Origin: Mucilaginibacter empetricola
Lineage (GTDB): Bacteria; Bacteroidota; Bacteroidia; Sphingobacteriales; Sphingobacteriaceae
DNA: 64,000 nucleotides
Reading direction: 5' to 3'
NCBI RefSeq assembly: GCF_024808665.1
Contig: NZ_JANUBZ010000004.1
Span: 1 to 64,000 of the forward strand
Positions 36,160 through 46,142 of the stretch are shown in pieces. Each line of letters begins with the position of its first letter. The first letter of the stretch is position 1. A program made the translations under genes and the position numbers. The notes below the pieces were generated by a model. The model ran no database searches and was not told where the DNA came from. It worked only from the letters and a program-made list of their open reading frames with translations.

Positions 36160-37272
36160 ATGAGTGAGGATCTGCGCCTTCAGGTTGTAAAGCAATTTGA
36201 GAACTTAGCGTTAGAATACAATCAGGAGTTGCAGCAAACGGTAGAATTTGCGGCAAAGCTCTGCAATACGCCTGTTGCGTATATTACCTTAATGGGTAAT
36301 ATGCATTGGATAAAAGTAAAAAAAGGAATAGATATAGCGCCGCATACATCCCTCGACTTGTTCTTTTCTGTACATACCGTTAAGCGCAACAGCTTGTTTG
36401 TTGTTAACGATGCGCTTAAAGATGCACGTTTTAACACACATCGTTATGTTGCAGGTAAACCTGGTATAAGGTTTTATGCCGGCGCTCCGCTTATTACGCA
36501 TGCCGGGCACTACGTGGGCACAATTGGAGTTATTGACTATAAGCCCCATTTACTTACAAAGCAGCAGCAATTAACGTTAAAAATATTAGCCAAACATGCG
36601 GTTGGCGTTATGGAGTTAAAGCTGAGTTTGGAACAGCTGAATAAAAGCTTCGCCGGGTTAAAACAGGAGCAGGAAAATAACCTCAAAAATGAAATCAGGC
36701 TTCGCTCCATGTTTGAAAGCTTAACTGACGCTTATTTTTTGTTGGGTAAGGAAGGGGAGATTATCGACTTTAACAGGGCAGCATATAATTTTGTAGCAGA
36801 TAAATATGGTAAAAAGTTAACATACGGATACGGTTTTACAGGTTTGTTATCTGTTGCTTATAGAGATATTTTTATTTCAAATTATAACAGTGCTCTAAAT
36901 GGGCAAAGAGTGCAACAGGAATGGCTGGCTGATTATGGCATTAAGGGTAAGGTATGGTGGGATTGTACCTTTGAACCGGTTAGGAATAATAACGGGGAGA
37001 TAATGGGGGTTTCCTATGTAGCCCGCAATATTGATGAGCGGAAATTAAATGAGGAAAAGATCAACAAGCAGCGCATGCAATTGCTGAAAATTGCCAAAAT
37101 TCAATCGCATGATTACCGGGGGCCTGTGACTACGATTCTGGGCTTAATGAACCTGATAGAAGAAGATGATTATCTGGCTACAAAAGAACATCTGACCATG
37201 TTACAGGCAGCAGTTAAAAAGCTGGATGAAAAAATATATGAAGTAGTAAAAATCGTTGATTATCCGGAATAG
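36160..37272 (+). CDS. GAF-PAS signalling protein with H-box but no ATPase domain
   Basis: This 370-residue cytoplasmic protein has a GAF domain (about 20-155), a PAS domain (about 180-295; YFLLGKEGEIIDFNRAAY, then YVARNIDERKLNEEK) and a short helical segment with IQSHDYRGPVTTILGLMN (His near 318), like a HisKA H-box. It ends before any HATPase region. It might be phosphorylated by another kinase or be a truncated kinase. ATG 36160 is used. Confidence 0.82.
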   Translation: MSEDLRLQVVKQFENLALEYNQELQQTVEFAAKLCNTPVAYITLMGNMHWIKVKKGIDIAPHTSLDLFFSVHTVKRNSLFVVNDALKDARFNTHRYVAGKPGIRFYAGAPLITHAGHYVGTIGVIDYKPHLLTKQQQLTLKILAKHAVGVMELKLSLEQLNKSFAGLKQEQENNLKNEIRLRSMFESLTDAYFLLGKEGEIIDFNRAAYNFVADKYGKKLTYGYGFTGLLSVAYRDIFISNYNSALNGQRVQQEWLADYGIKGKVWWDCTFEPVRNNNGEIMGVSYVARNIDERKLNEEKINKQRMQLLKIAKIQSHDYRGPVTTILGLMNLIEEDDYLATKEHLTMLQAAVKKLDEKIYEVVKIVDYPE

Positions 37273-37374
37273 GATAAGGGGTTTTTTTAAGATATTTTAA
37301 TTTTAAGATAAATGCCTTGTTAATATTGGCTATTTAATCTTAATTTAACCAGACCTAATTAACACAATAACTGT

Positions 37375-39318
37375 ATGAGGAAACTTTTACTTATGCACAG
37401 GCTGTATCTTTTTGTACAGTTAATTATTATATATGGTACGGTCACTTTTGTGTGCACATCCTCCTGTTTCGCACAAATCAATCAAATAAAGCATTTCTCT
37501 GCGGATCTTAGCAAAGCAAAACAGGATACCAACCTGGTAAACACCTATTATAATCTTTCCAGGCAATATTGGAATAAAAATGCCGACAGCGCATTGCTAA
37601 TGGCCGATAAATCGCTCGAACTGGCAAAAAAAATTCATTTTGAAAAAGGCATTGCGCTGGGGTATCTTTTAAAAGGAGTAGCCCTGGGGTATAAAGGGAA
37701 CTGGCCCGAAGCGCTGGACTGTCACTTACAATGCCTGCGCATTAGCGAAAAGCTGGGTATGGAGGGATTAACCGGAAACGAATATAATAACATAGCCGGC
37801 ATGTACACTTCTTTAGAAGATTATACAAAGGCACTATATTATAACCGGCAAGCTTATAAAATAGTCCTGAAACAGCATGATCCTACCGGCTTTGCTACCT
37901 ATGCTTTATTGGTAAACATGGGCGAAATATTTAAGTACAAAGGTCAGCCGGATTCTGCCATCGCCTATAACTCCCGCGCGCTGGTTGTAGCAAAAAGAGC
38001 AAAAGATGCCAACAGCATTGCTACTGCATTATATAATATCGGCGAAAACTACGTTACCAAAAAAAACTACACACAAGCAGAGGTTTATTTTTACAAGGCA
38101 CTTGATATTGCCAAAAAAGCCGGAGACGATGAAGACGTTGCTTATTGCCATACCGGCCTGGCGCTTACCTCGTATTATACCGGCAAATACAATTCCAGCA
38201 TGCTGTATGCTGAGAAAGGGCTTGAAGAAAGCAGAAAATCTGGTATTGTTGAACTTATTCAAAAGGCTTATCACGTGCTCTATCTAACTCATCAGCAAAC
38301 GGGTAATTACCAACAGTCGCTTTATTATCGCAACCTTGAAGTTGAATTAACTGATAGTTTGAATACTGCAGCAAAGCAAAAAGCCATCAGAAATATACAG
38401 TCGACCTATGAGCTGGATAAAAAGCAAAGGCAAATTGATTTATTGAATAAAGATAAAATCATCAATCAAAAAGAGCTGGAAAAAATAAAGTTAAAATGGG
38501 ATATTTTAACGGCCGGCACGGTGTCTTTGCTCTTACTCGCCTTTATACTTTTTAGAAACTATAAAGAAAAACAGACGCTTAGCGAGCAATTGATCTTACA
38601 AAATAAAAACATATCAGAACAAAAGGAACGCCTGGAAGAATTGGTACTGGTTAAAGACCGGCTTTTCTCCATAATTGGGCACGACCTGAGAGGCCCCATT
38701 CATGCCATCAATCAAATGTTGGATATGTTAAAAGAAGGGGACTTATCTGAAGAGGAAAGCGACTTTTGGATTGAGAAAACAAGCGATCACCTTACCATGA
38801 CGGCACACCTGGTTGAAAACCTATTATACTGGGCCAAAAGCCAAATGGATGGCATCCATACCAACCCCGTTAACTTTGATGTGCAAAAGGTGATTGAACA
38901 AAATGTAATGCTGATAAAAGCACGGGCAGCCGAAAAGAAAGTAACGGTTACCAGTATGGCCGCAACCGGAGCTGAAATTGTTTATGGCGACGAAACGATG
39001 ATTGATATTGTGATAAGGAATTTGGTGGAGAATGCTGTAAAGTTTTCAAAAGAAGGTGATATAGTTACCATAAGCGCCGAGAAAAAAGAGCTGCTAACCT
39101 TGATAACCGTAAATGATAATGGGAAGGGTATCCCCGAAGAAGCACAGGCAAAGATATTTGACAAACTTTCATCCTATACAACTTATGGCACAGCAAGCGA
39201 AAAAGGAAGTGGCCTTGGTTTGTTATTATGTAAAGAACTGGTAGAAAAAAACAACGGTACTTTATGGTTTCAAAGCAAAACAGATATAGGGAGTTCTTTT
39301 TATTTTACGATACCGTAA
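37375..39318 (+). CDS. TPR sensor histidine kinase
   Basis: This 647-residue kinase has a signal peptide (about 1-32), about six TPR repeats (about 40-320), one membrane segment (about 378-398), a coiled coil, HisKA with IIGHDLRGPIHAINQM (His near 436), and HATPase with NLVENAVKFS, DNGKGIPEE and GSGLGLLL. The sensor region would be periplasmic. No response regulator gene is next to it. Confidence 0.92.
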   Translation: MRKLLLMHRLYLFVQLIIIYGTVTFVCTSSCFAQINQIKHFSADLSKAKQDTNLVNTYYNLSRQYWNKNADSALLMADKSLELAKKIHFEKGIALGYLLKGVALGYKGNWPEALDCHLQCLRISEKLGMEGLTGNEYNNIAGMYTSLEDYTKALYYNRQAYKIVLKQHDPTGFATYALLVNMGEIFKYKGQPDSAIAYNSRALVVAKRAKDANSIATALYNIGENYVTKKNYTQAEVYFYKALDIAKKAGDDEDVAYCHTGLALTSYYTGKYNSSMLYAEKGLEESRKSGIVELIQKAYHVLYLTHQQTGNYQQSLYYRNLEVELTDSLNTAAKQKAIRNIQSTYELDKKQRQIDLLNKDKIINQKELEKIKLKWDILTAGTVSLLLLAFILFRNYKEKQTLSEQLILQNKNISEQKERLEELVLVKDRLFSIIGHDLRGPIHAINQMLDMLKEGDLSEEESDFWIEKTSDHLTMTAHLVENLLYWAKSQMDGIHTNPVNFDVQKVIEQNVMLIKARAAEKKVTVTSMAATGAEIVYGDETMIDIVIRNLVENAVKFSKEGDIVTISAEKKELLTLITVNDNGKGIPEEAQAKIFDKLSSYTTYGTASEKGSGLGLLLCKELVEKNNGTLWFQSKTDIGSSFYFTIP

Positions 39319-39408
39319 TAATAGAATGGGATTGGTGAAAAAAGGATTGTAAAGGTTGAGAAAGAGGATTTGTGGTTTTTAGGGGCAGCGGGGGACTGAG
39401 GTTGGGGA

Positions 39409-39697
39409 TACTTATGACTTTTCGCTTTTTTACTTGCGTTATCTTATCCTAAAGTAAAAAATCAAGAATACCCTTTTCTGGCGCGAGTATGTAGCGCAGG
39501 CCTAAAGCTGGGCGTACTCGTGACTCTTCGCCTTTTTACTTACGCAATTTTGTCCTAAAGTAAAAAGTCACGAGTACGCCGCCTCACGTCTCCAATGCTG
39601 CATATTCGCGCCAGAGGGAGTCTTGTCTTAAAGTGAAAGGTCACGAGTACACCACCTCACGTTTCCGACGCCGCATACTCGCGCCAGAGGGGGAGCT
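39409..39697. repeat. cluster of nested palindromic repeats at the CRISPR trailer
   Basis: The centre is a hairpin at 39511-39580: GGCGTACTCGTGAC (39511-39524) with GTCACGAGTACGCC (39567-39580), and TTTTTACTT (39533-39541) with AAGTAAAAA (39558-39566). It is enclosed by CTGGCGCGAGTATG (39478-39491) and CATATTCGCGCCAG (39601-39614). A degenerate copy is at 39409-39471 and a half-copy at 39626-39694. Remnants are at 34488-34525 and 35900-35960. It looks like an interspersed palindromic family. Confidence 0.7.
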
Positions 39698-40897
39698 TGT
39701 TTGATTTGCTTTCATTCTTTGAACAACTGATATTTGCAACAACCCAGGCGCGGCCGTAGCCGTTTCGAGCATAGTTGTGATTTGCTTTCATTCTTTGAAC
39801 AACTGATATTTGCAACAACTATCGGATCCAATAATGCAAATTCATCTGCGTTGTGATTTGCTTTCATTCTTTGAACAACTGATATTTGCAACAACTGATA
39901 TTTGCAACAACAATAGGTACAGTGACCAAATCGCCGAATGTGTTGTGATTTGCTTTCATTCTTTGAACAACTGATATTTGCAACAACCCTATCACGGAAA
40001 CAAGGTAGCGCCAACGGGTTGTGATTTGCTTTCATTCTTTGAACAACTGATATTTGCAACAACGATGCAAAAATAATCTACCAAGAGGCCATAGTTGTGA
40101 TTTGCTTTCATTCTTTGAACAACTGATATTTGCAACAACATAGGTTGGTCCTGAACATTTTAAATTCATGTTGTGATTTGCTTTCATTCTTTGAACAACT
40201 GATATTTGCAACAACTTCTTAAAGAACTTTCCTAACATATCCATAGTTGTGATTTGCTTTCATTCTTTGAACAACTGATATTTGCAACAACTATCGTCAC
40301 CAGTCGCCAAAGCTTCAATATGTTGTGATTTGCTTTCATTCTTTGAACAACTGATATTTGCAACAACAAGACAGGCGTTACAGCGTAGTACAGATGAGTT
40401 GTGATTTGCTTTCATTCTTTGAACAACTGATATTTGCAACAACAGTTCCATATCGGATCCTCGGGAATTATAAGTTGTGATTTGCTTTCATTCTTTGAAC
40501 AACTGATATTTGCAACAACTTTTACCTTTATCCTCAATGGCACTCATGGGTTGTGATTTGCTTTCATTCTTTGAACAACTGATATTTGCAACAACAAACG
40601 ACATACGGTTCATGATGTTATCTCTGTTGTGATTTGCTTTCATTCTTTGAACAACTGATATTTGCAACAACAAAAATCTTTTGGGTGTATTTGCTAAAGA
40701 GTTGTGATTTGCTTTCATTCTTTGAACAACTGATATTTGCAACAACTGTCGTTGATTTGTATAAGACACCGCCCTGGTTGTGATTTGCTTTCATTCTTTG
40801 AACAACTGATATTTGCAACAACTTAGCGATATGCAGGGATGGATTGGATATGTTGTGATTTGCTTTCATTCTTTGAACAACTGATATTTGCAACAAC
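39698..40897 (+). CRISPR. type II-C CRISPR array, 16 repeats and 15 spacers
   Basis: Repeats are 46 bp, beginning GTTGTGATTTGCTTTC and ending GATATTTGCAACAAC on the plus strand; spacers are 30 bp (two of 29 bp). Repeat starts are 39698 (five degenerate 5' bases), 39774, 39850, 39942, 40018, 40094, 40170, 40246, 40322, 40398, 40474, 40550, 40626, 40701, 40777 and 40852. The third repeat has a 16-bp 3' duplication (39896-39911). The degenerate repeat marks the old end, so new spacers enter near cas2. The tracr anti-repeat at 46146-46162 pairs with the 5' part of the plus-strand repeat, so crRNAs are read from the plus strand, toward cas2, from promoters inside the repeats. Confidence 0.98.
39781..39812 (+). 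promoter_or_regulatory. repeat-embedded crRNA promoter (example in second repeat)
   Basis: Within each 46-bp repeat, TTTG at positions 8-11 is followed after 20 bp by GATATTTG at 32-39. The Bacteroidota consensus is TTTG-N19-21-TAnnTTTG, so only the first T of the -7 box differs. Transcription would start at the repeat end or first spacer base. Given here for the second repeat; all 16 repeats, including the degenerate one, keep both elements. Confidence 0.6.
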
Positions 40898-40931
40898 CTA
40901 CCAGTAGATAAAAGTTTAAATATCAGTTGTT
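40876..40931 (+). repeat. inverted copy of repeat segment in the leader
   Basis: AACAACTGATATTT (40876-40889, in the last repeat) is perfectly complementary to AAATATCAGTTGTT (40918-40931, in the leader), a 14-bp stem with a 28-nt loop. It could fold in a transcript leaving the array or mark the integration end. Confidence 0.6.
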
Positions 40932-40950
40932 TATGTTTAAATTTAGAATT

Positions 40951-40981
40951 AAAAAATCCGGTTGCATATGCTTCCGGATTT
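40951..40981 (-). terminator. terminator of the cas operon
   Basis: AAATCCGG (40954-40961) pairs with CCGGATTT (40974-40981); on the minus strand the stem is followed by a run of T. It lies 7 bp after the cas2 stop and ends cas9-cas1-cas2 transcripts before the array. Confidence 0.82.
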
Positions 40982-40987
40982 GTAATT

Positions 40988-41317
<330 letters not shown>

Positions 41318-41320
41318 TTA

Positions 41321-42355
41321 TCAAAACGGTAACTCTTCATCTTCCTCGCTGTCTGTTTTATAATATTTTTCTTCCTCTTCGGCAGCCAGGTATATAAAAT
41401 CTTCTTTCCCTTTATACGTTATATTGCGTTTGGGAATAAAATCCTTCATTATAGGGTAAGTTATCCTCCGTATCTTGCCTTCATAACACCTGGCTAAAGA
41501 AGAGGTGGTGTTTTGAACGCCAACCATTAAAGGACTTCTGCTCTTCTCAAACTGTACATCAACAGTGGCTATTCCCAATAATTGGGATTTAATTGAATTA
41601 CCTAACTCTAAAAAGTTCTCGCCATTATCAATAATCCTCAAAACAATAAGATCTACATATGGGCGGTAGGGCTCCATAATATCATCTGCCAGGCAATAAG
41701 CGTTATATTTATTACGGTGGTGAATGCCTAATGTTGGTATAAGGCCGGAGCAAACCAGTGCGCGTGCTACAACTGCTCTTAATATGGCATAACCATAATT
41801 CAGTAAATTATTAGGGGGATCGCCCTCTCGGCCACGGAAAAACTTCACTTTTTCGGGAAATACGTTTTTCCAATAGTAAGCAGCGGCCCGTCCTTCGTAA
41901 TTGTCAGGATCGCCGGAGCGTACAGACTTCGCCCAATGCAACATGTTTTCGTGTGCAATACCTCTGTCTGATAGTACCGCTGCCTGATTTAATATTTTGG
42001 CCTGGATAGTTTGTTGCCAAAGTTGCTTTTTTAATGGTTGCGAAGCATCTATCTGATCGCGAAAACGCTCGCTCTGTGTATGATGCCCGTCTATTGGCAG
42101 CATCATGCCGGTTGGGTGATGTGTATTATTACAGGTAATAATTGCAGCGTTATTATATAATAACGCTGCAATACAGCCATGTGTAATGGTAATTTGCTGA
42201 TGATCCAGCACAATAATGCCTATGTCTTCAATAGGGACTGATTTTTTACTTTCCTTTTCGCCCAATACTTTTAAGTGAGGAAGATCAATTACTAACTGAC
42301 TTTCTTTTAAACTGAGATAAGCCGGATTGCTGAAGTGAAGCGTTCGTTTTATCAT
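41321..42355 (-). CDS. cas1: CRISPR-associated integrase Cas1
   Basis: This 344-residue protein has type II Cas1 features: LLNYGYAILRAVVARALVCSGLIPTLGIHH (catalytic His region) and LADDIMEPYRPYVD (catalytic Asp region), with a catalytic Glu expected in the segment EGRAAAYYW. It integrates spacers with Cas2. It is about 40 residues longer than usual through an acidic tail ending DSEEDEELPF. Ten bases separate it from cas9. Confidence 0.95.
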   Translation of the reverse strand: MIKRTLHFSNPAYLSLKESQLVIDLPHLKVLGEKESKKSVPIEDIGIIVLDHQQITITHGCIAALLYNNAAIITCNNTHHPTGMMLPIDGHHTQSERFRDQIDASQPLKKQLWQQTIQAKILNQAAVLSDRGIAHENMLHWAKSVRSGDPDNYEGRAAAYYWKNVFPEKVKFFRGREGDPPNNLLNYGYAILRAVVARALVCSGLIPTLGIHHRNKYNAYCLADDIMEPYRPYVDLIVLRIIDNGENFLELGNSIKSQLLGIATVDVQFEKSRSPLMVGVQNTTSSLARCYEGKIRRITYPIMKDFIPKRNITYKGKEDFIYLAAEEEEKYYKTDSEEDEELPF

Positions 42356-42365
42356 AGTTAAGCAT

Positions 42366-45300
42366 TTAAAAAGATATTTCTCCTAAAATATTAATTTTCA
42401 CTTTGATGGGGTTCATCTTTTCAAAAGCACCCACACTTTTAAATCTATAATACCTTTTACTTTCTTTTGCTTCATTGATTTTTTTTAAGTCACTATTTTT
42501 TGTTTCTAAATGGTGTCTAAACCAGTAATCAGATTCGGAAATAGACCAGGCTAAATACAAAAATTTACTTATGAACTTTTTATTCTTTTCTGAAATGGCG
42601 ATCTCAATTTCTTCTTTTGATAATCCGAGTATAAACATTTCATTTTGTTGAATACTTTGCTGAAATATCCAATTGTCACGAGGTAGCTTTTCTAAAAAAG
42701 ACTCTGTATAGTTCAACTTACTGGTGAGTATGCTATCCCAAATGTTTTTTGAATCTTTTATAACTGCTGGAATATTATTTTTTTTACGTTCAACCGCATG
42801 CCAAAAGGAACAAATGTGTTCTTTCTTTTTTCCGTCGGCATCCAAATAAATGGCTATATGATGATTATTGGCAGGTTTTACGAACCCAATATTTTCCCCT
42901 TGCTCATTTTTTTTAATAGGTTCAACCGCAGACAATCCAGTGGAACAGCGTACAGTTTTTATTGGTATATTTTTAGCATGGTTAAACCAAATCGGATCAT
43001 TCTCAATATTCTTGAATGCTTCTTTGGGATTATTATTATATTGATCTAATCTATCAGAAATTATTTTTTTTATTTTTTCGTCAATTATTTTGTCCGCTTT
43101 TGTGAAATCGGTATTTAACGGATATTTAATAACGTATTCATCAATATAGCAAGTTCCAAATTGTAAAATTATAGCTTGGTCTTTATCTAAAAAAATTGGT
43201 TCTTCTTTTACCGAAGCTATTGCCTTTTTAGTGTCGCCGTTAAACCGGGATAATCTTTCTTCTACTAACGCCTTAATATATGGTTTGAAAATATTTTGTG
43301 GGTTTTCAAAAAGAAACTTCAAAGGTTGCTTCTTTACTATAGTTTTAATTTTTCCATAAACGCTTTCTTCACTTAGCGGTCCTCGCGGTACAAGGACTCC
43401 TGTTTCTTTGTTTTTTCCGGTTGCCTTATGTTTACTAATCGTGCCGATTCTTTTGCCTGGTTTAAATGAAATGAGGATATTATCAACCTTATCCTCAACT
43501 TGTTTCGTGGTAAATGGCTTTTTACTGAAGATGAAGTTTTCTAATAAGTTTTTTTTTCTGTCGTAATCTATTCCTGCATCGTCAACCTCTTTTTTCATTT
43601 CATCGCGAGTTGTACTTGCATTGAGAGTATTTATTCTTTGTACAAAACTTTGCTCTGTACAAGCAATTATTAACGCATCAATGGCATGATGCCGATGGTC
43701 ATCTCTTTTCGACCAATCTTTTATTATTTCCTGTGAGTGAAATTGTCCATTATTGGTTTGCCAGTGTTTTCGTTCAGTTAAGCCTAAATCAGCGTACTTC
43801 TGTAATTGCAAATTCATGGTAACTTCGTTCCATCCCCATACTGTCCGAAGATATTGGGTGATGTTTCCGCTTGTGCTCCAAACATTATTGCAAACTTGCT
43901 CTAAAATATTTTTTGATTTTCTGGTAATATATTGTGTTTCCCTAAGTTGCCGCGCAATAAAATTCTCCCACAGTTTTTTATCAGCTTCGGTTTCTTTCTT
44001 TTTGTTTTTTCGGTCTAAATAATCTTCATGAGAGGCTTTAAGACGCTCCATCTTTGAATACGATAAGATCCCTTGCTTGTACCATTCATCTAATCTTGTT
44101 AAATACTTTTGTAATTCAATATCTCCTTTAGCGCGAATGAAATCGTAAGCGGTTTTATTTTTTTTATCTTCGGCGTTACACTTTCTATGAACTAAAACTT
44201 TGTTTGTTTGTGAATCATCAAACAATAATGATTGTGGTATAATATGATCAACATCGAAGTTATTTCCTGATAAAGCCTCGGATAAACTAAATTGTTCACC
44301 ACAATAAATACATTGATTTTTAATTATTGCTTCTTTAAGCTTTTTGTTTCTTACAGGAAATATAAACTTGTATTTTTCTATATTTCTTCTTTTGGAGGGG
44401 AGTCCCAATTCGATTAAGCGCTTGATTACTTCGTTGTTTATAGTTTCGTTGGCTGAAATATTAAGCATGGTTTCATTTCTTTCATCTTTACTTTGTTTTA
44501 ATTCTCTTGCAAGTTCAATTCGTATTTCATCATCGTTATTGAAACTCCCATATTCTTTAATAATTTCGTTTACTACATTGATTAGTTGATTTAGTATTTT
44601 TTCAACTATTGGTTGTCTTAAGCTGTTTTTCTTCAATAATTCAATATGGCTATCAACTGACCTACCTTGCCGCTCTTCTTTCGTTAAAGAATTGGAATGG
44701 TTGTATCCAGCTATTGAACACGCAGAACTATAAACTAAACCATGCATTAGATGTGGTAAGATTTTGCGCATCGCTTTTGCCGACTTATTCCCAAAGGCGG
44801 ATTTTGTAAAGTCAAGTTTAATTAAGTGATCTGCAATCTCACTGGATAAATTGAATTTTGATTTTAAAGCATTTCTGCATTCTTCAGCATCAGATATTGA
44901 ATAAATGGTATGCCATAATTGATAGAAAGGTTGTTGCTCAAAATTCGCTGATATTTGCTCTGCCTGTTTTACCTCACCTGATTTAAAGTCAATTACTTCG
45001 GTTGCTTCAATATTTAAATCAAATTGTAATAGATGCTCGGTATGCTGTAGATGTTTTAAAATAGCAACTTTGGTGAGATTTCCTTGTAAACCTTTGCTTA
45101 TTTGTTTATTAGTGTACCAACCATCATTTTTATTTAATTCAAGTATTCCTAATAATTCAGCTTGGCTTAGCCTTTCGTTATTATCTAAATAATCAAATAT
45201 TTGTTTTTTCTTTTCATTATCAATTATCAATATTTCACCTTTGCGATTTTTGATTGAAATAGAATTAATCGTTTCCCATATTTTGCATATTTGAAATAAA

Positions 45301-46097
45301 GGGGAGCTTTTAGGTGCAACTTTAGGGCCGGTGAGTATTCCGATTCCTTTTTCATTTTTTCTTATTTTACCTTCCAATTCGCAAATTGATACCAGGGCTT
45401 TCTGCGACTTTAACTTTCTCTGATAGTAAATTATTTCATTTCTTAATTTGGCGACAATGATATCTGTTAAAACAGGATGATACTTTTTCTGTTCTCGACA
45501 AATTGCCTCGAATTCTTCAACATAGGCTTCCCGGGGAAAGACCTGTTGTTTAATTCGATAATTTGGTGTTTCTTTTAACTTTTCATAAAAATGTTGCCCG
45601 ATTGTTTGGCCTGCATTTTTGATTAGCTGATGCCGGCTTTTTACTTCAGCTACGTAATCGGTGTCTTTTTTTTCAAGTGTTGAATCACTGCGGCTACTTT
45701 TATAACCTCGTCTTTGATTTAAATGATATAAAACTCGTCCGAGTTCCCTTAATTCAATTTTCTCTTTTATTGCTTTTTCTCTTAATTCATACAATTGAAT
45801 CGATGATAGTTTAATTAACGATTCAATGGGAAACATATCATGTTGCTCTAATAACTGTTTTAGGTTTTTTTTGCGTAACTGATAGCGGTCATATCCTTTA
45901 CGTTGAGAACGTTTTTCAGTTCTATTCCTGTTTTTAGAAATAGCATTGCCTTTACTAAATTCATCATTATCGGTTGAACTTAAGGGAATTATACGGCTAC
46001 CCAGCCCTAAAATTTCTTTATGCCCATTATCGTCTTTAGATATTAATGCCCACCCAATAGAAGTAACTCCTAAATCTAAGCCTAATGTTTTATTCAT
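42366..46097 (-). CDS. cas9: type II-C CRISPR nuclease Cas9
   Basis: This 1243-residue nuclease has all active parts: RuvC-I LGLDLGVTSIGWAL (Asp8), Arg-rich bridge helix (about 57-85; NRTEKRSQRKGYDRYQLRKK region), RuvC-II IRIELAREL (Glu near 527), HNH with Zn-type CIYCGEQF and HRKCN around FDVDHIIPQSL (His near 618), and RuvC-III HHAIDALII (His near 803, Asp near 806). No csn2 or cas4 is present, so this is subtype II-C. It is within the usual size for this subtype. The tracrRNA gene is divergent from its start. Confidence 0.98.
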   Translation of the reverse strand: MNKTLGLDLGVTSIGWALISKDDNGHKEILGLGSRIIPLSSTDNDEFSKGNAISKNRNRTEKRSQRKGYDRYQLRKKNLKQLLEQHDMFPIESLIKLSSIQLYELREKAIKEKIELRELGRVLYHLNQRRGYKSSRSDSTLEKKDTDYVAEVKSRHQLIKNAGQTIGQHFYEKLKETPNYRIKQQVFPREAYVEEFEAICREQKKYHPVLTDIIVAKLRNEIIYYQRKLKSQKALVSICELEGKIRKNEKGIGILTGPKVAPKSSPLFQICKIWETINSISIKNRKGEILIIDNEKKKQIFDYLDNNERLSQAELLGILELNKNDGWYTNKQISKGLQGNLTKVAILKHLQHTEHLLQFDLNIEATEVIDFKSGEVKQAEQISANFEQQPFYQLWHTIYSISDAEECRNALKSKFNLSSEIADHLIKLDFTKSAFGNKSAKAMRKILPHLMHGLVYSSACSIAGYNHSNSLTKEERQGRSVDSHIELLKKNSLRQPIVEKILNQLINVVNEIIKEYGSFNNDDEIRIELARELKQSKDERNETMLNISANETINNEVIKRLIELGLPSKRRNIEKYKFIFPVRNKKLKEAIIKNQCIYCGEQFSLSEALSGNNFDVDHIIPQSLLFDDSQTNKVLVHRKCNAEDKKNKTAYDFIRAKGDIELQKYLTRLDEWYKQGILSYSKMERLKASHEDYLDRKNKKKETEADKKLWENFIARQLRETQYITRKSKNILEQVCNNVWSTSGNITQYLRTVWGWNEVTMNLQLQKYADLGLTERKHWQTNNGQFHSQEIIKDWSKRDDHRHHAIDALIIACTEQSFVQRINTLNASTTRDEMKKEVDDAGIDYDRKKNLLENFIFSKKPFTTKQVEDKVDNILISFKPGKRIGTISKHKATGKNKETGVLVPRGPLSEESVYGKIKTIVKKQPLKFLFENPQNIFKPYIKALVEERLSRFNGDTKKAIASVKEEPIFLDKDQAIILQFGTCYIDEYVIKYPLNTDFTKADKIIDEKIKKIISDRLDQYNNNPKEAFKNIENDPIWFNHAKNIPIKTVRCSTGLSAVEPIKKNEQGENIGFVKPANNHHIAIYLDADGKKKEHICSFWHAVERKKNNIPAVIKDSKNIWDSILTSKLNYTESFLEKLPRDNWIFQQSIQQNEMFILGLSKEEIEIAISEKNKKFISKFLYLAWSISESDYWFRHHLETKNSDLKKINEAKESKRYYRFKSVGAFEKMNPIKVKINILGEISF

Positions 46098-46107
46098 TGT
46101 TTTAAGG

Positions 46108-46136
46108 TTTGGTATTGTAAGTTAGAAATAAGTTTG
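46108..46136 (+). promoter_or_regulatory. tracrRNA promoter
   Basis: TTTG (46108-46111), 17 bp, then TAAGTTTG (46129-46136), an exact TAnnTTTG. Spacing of 17 is at the short end for Bacteroidota. Transcription should begin near 46143, just before the anti-repeat. Confidence 0.7.
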
Positions 46137-46142
46137 TAGTTT

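Noticed and set aside
39896..39941. a 46-bp spacer in the array
   Set aside because: Its first 16 bp duplicate the repeat end; the true spacer is the usual 30 bp (39912-39941).
39712..40896. several minus-strand ORFs with repeating sequence
   Set aside because: They are frames through the CRISPR repeats and not genes.
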